A stretch of 7,436 nucleotides of DNA from Candidatus Krumholzibacteriia bacterium (GTDB taxonomy: Bacteria; Krumholzibacteriota; Krumholzibacteriia; LZORAL124-64-63): contig DAOVTU010000127.1 in NCBI GenBank assembly GCA_030632925.1, positions 1-7,436 of the forward strand, read 5' to 3'. Under the pieces are notes generated by a model. It was not told the DNA's origin. It worked only from the letters and a program-made list of their open reading frames with translations, and did not search any database. This document shows, piece by piece, positions 7,149-7,436 of this stretch (positions are counted from its first letter, which is position 1; every line of letters starts with the position of its first letter). Both the position numbers and the translations under genes were made by a program.

Positions 7149-7436
7149 CTAAAAATGGGCGTTGATCCCCGGCAGCCACTTCAACCCACTGGGATTATTT
7201 TCCGCATGGTTCAGCAGCCCGATTTGCACGCCCCGCAAATTTTCGGTGCTGTTGAAGATGCCAATGGTCAGGCCGGTGGTGGCCTGAGTCCGCGTATAGG
7301 CTCCGGTGCCAAAGCCGCGCAAGTGGTCACTCTTCAAATAGGCAAAGGCAATGGCCGCGCCATCAATCTGGTTGCCGCCCACAGCACTGCCGATGAAGGC
7401 GCCGGTCATTTCGTCTCCACCAACGCCCAGCCCGCC
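7149..7436 (-). CDS. C-terminal part of a probable LA_2272-like surface-repeat protein (5' truncated)
   Basis: The frame is open from the window edge through 95 codons to TAG at 7149-7151. The Met at 7407-7409 is internal, since the frame continues upstream with GGLGVGGDE. The visible part is rich in Gly, Ala, Ile and Asn and contains degenerate repeats of the type GLTIGIFNSTENLRG and GVQIGLLNHAENNPSG. It ends in LPGINAHF, a pattern I associate with LA_2272-like surface-repeat proteins, which end in 'GLQIGLLN...N.HF'. Such proteins are predicted to sit in or on the outer membrane, and their function is unknown. The short, alternating hydrophobic strands and terminal Phe would also fit a beta-barrel end. 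No domain with an activity can be seen. The family call rests on a short C-terminal match and should be taken as moderate. Confidence 0.72.
   Translation of the reverse strand, partial: GGLGVGGDEMTGAFIGSAVGGNQIDGAAIAFAYLKSDHLRGFGTGAYTRTQATTGLTIGIFNSTENLRGVQIGLLNHAENNPSGLKWLPGINAHF

Overview
The window looks like a chromosomal segment of a fairly GC-rich Gram-negative bacterium, probably from the FCB side of the tree (for example Krumholzibacteriota, Eisenbacteria or Latescibacterota-like lineages). The lineage is an inference from three traits: a large secreted protein ending in a FlgD/T9SS-like tail with a 'YPNPFNPAT' motif, a surface-repeat protein of the LA_2272-like type, and a membrane-fused spermidine-synthase-like protein with TPRs. 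There are no RNA genes, insertion sequences, CRISPR arrays or phage genes.

Layout: (1) 1-1989 (+), the 3' part of a fusion protein: membrane helices, a spermidine-synthase-like Rossmann domain, then three exact 34-residue TPRs. (2) 1986-3875 (-), a membrane-anchored octaheme cytochrome c resembling the octaheme tetrathionate reductase (OTR) family, convergent with gene 1. The two stop codons overlap in CTAG at the centre of a 14-bp perfect palindrome. (3) 3876-4064, a 189-bp divergent regulatory region with two Shine-Dalgarno sites, a plausible promoter for the rightward gene, an AT-rich dyad, a 5'-UTR hairpin and an 8-bp direct repeat. (4) 4065-7070 (+), a 1001-residue secreted modular protein: signal peptide, two jelly-roll-like modules, a GATase1/ThuA-like region and a C-terminal sorting/anchoring-type domain. 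(5) 7091-7131, a strong hairpin with T-runs on both sides, likely a bidirectional terminator. (6) 7149-7436 (-), the C-terminal end of a probable surface-repeat protein running off the window.

How the genes work together: the genes alternate in orientation, so no operon is visible. The cytochrome would act at the periplasmic face of the inner membrane in reduction of a sulfur or nitrogen oxyanion, or as an electron-transfer protein. No quinol dehydrogenase partner is present in the window. The two right-hand genes encode envelope or exported proteins. The divergent region leaves room for co-regulation of the cytochrome and the secreted protein, but the sequence does not prove it. The most unusual items are the palindromic double stop, the OTR-like cytochrome with an N-terminal anchor and a Met-rich insert, and the domain combination of the 1001-residue secreted protein.
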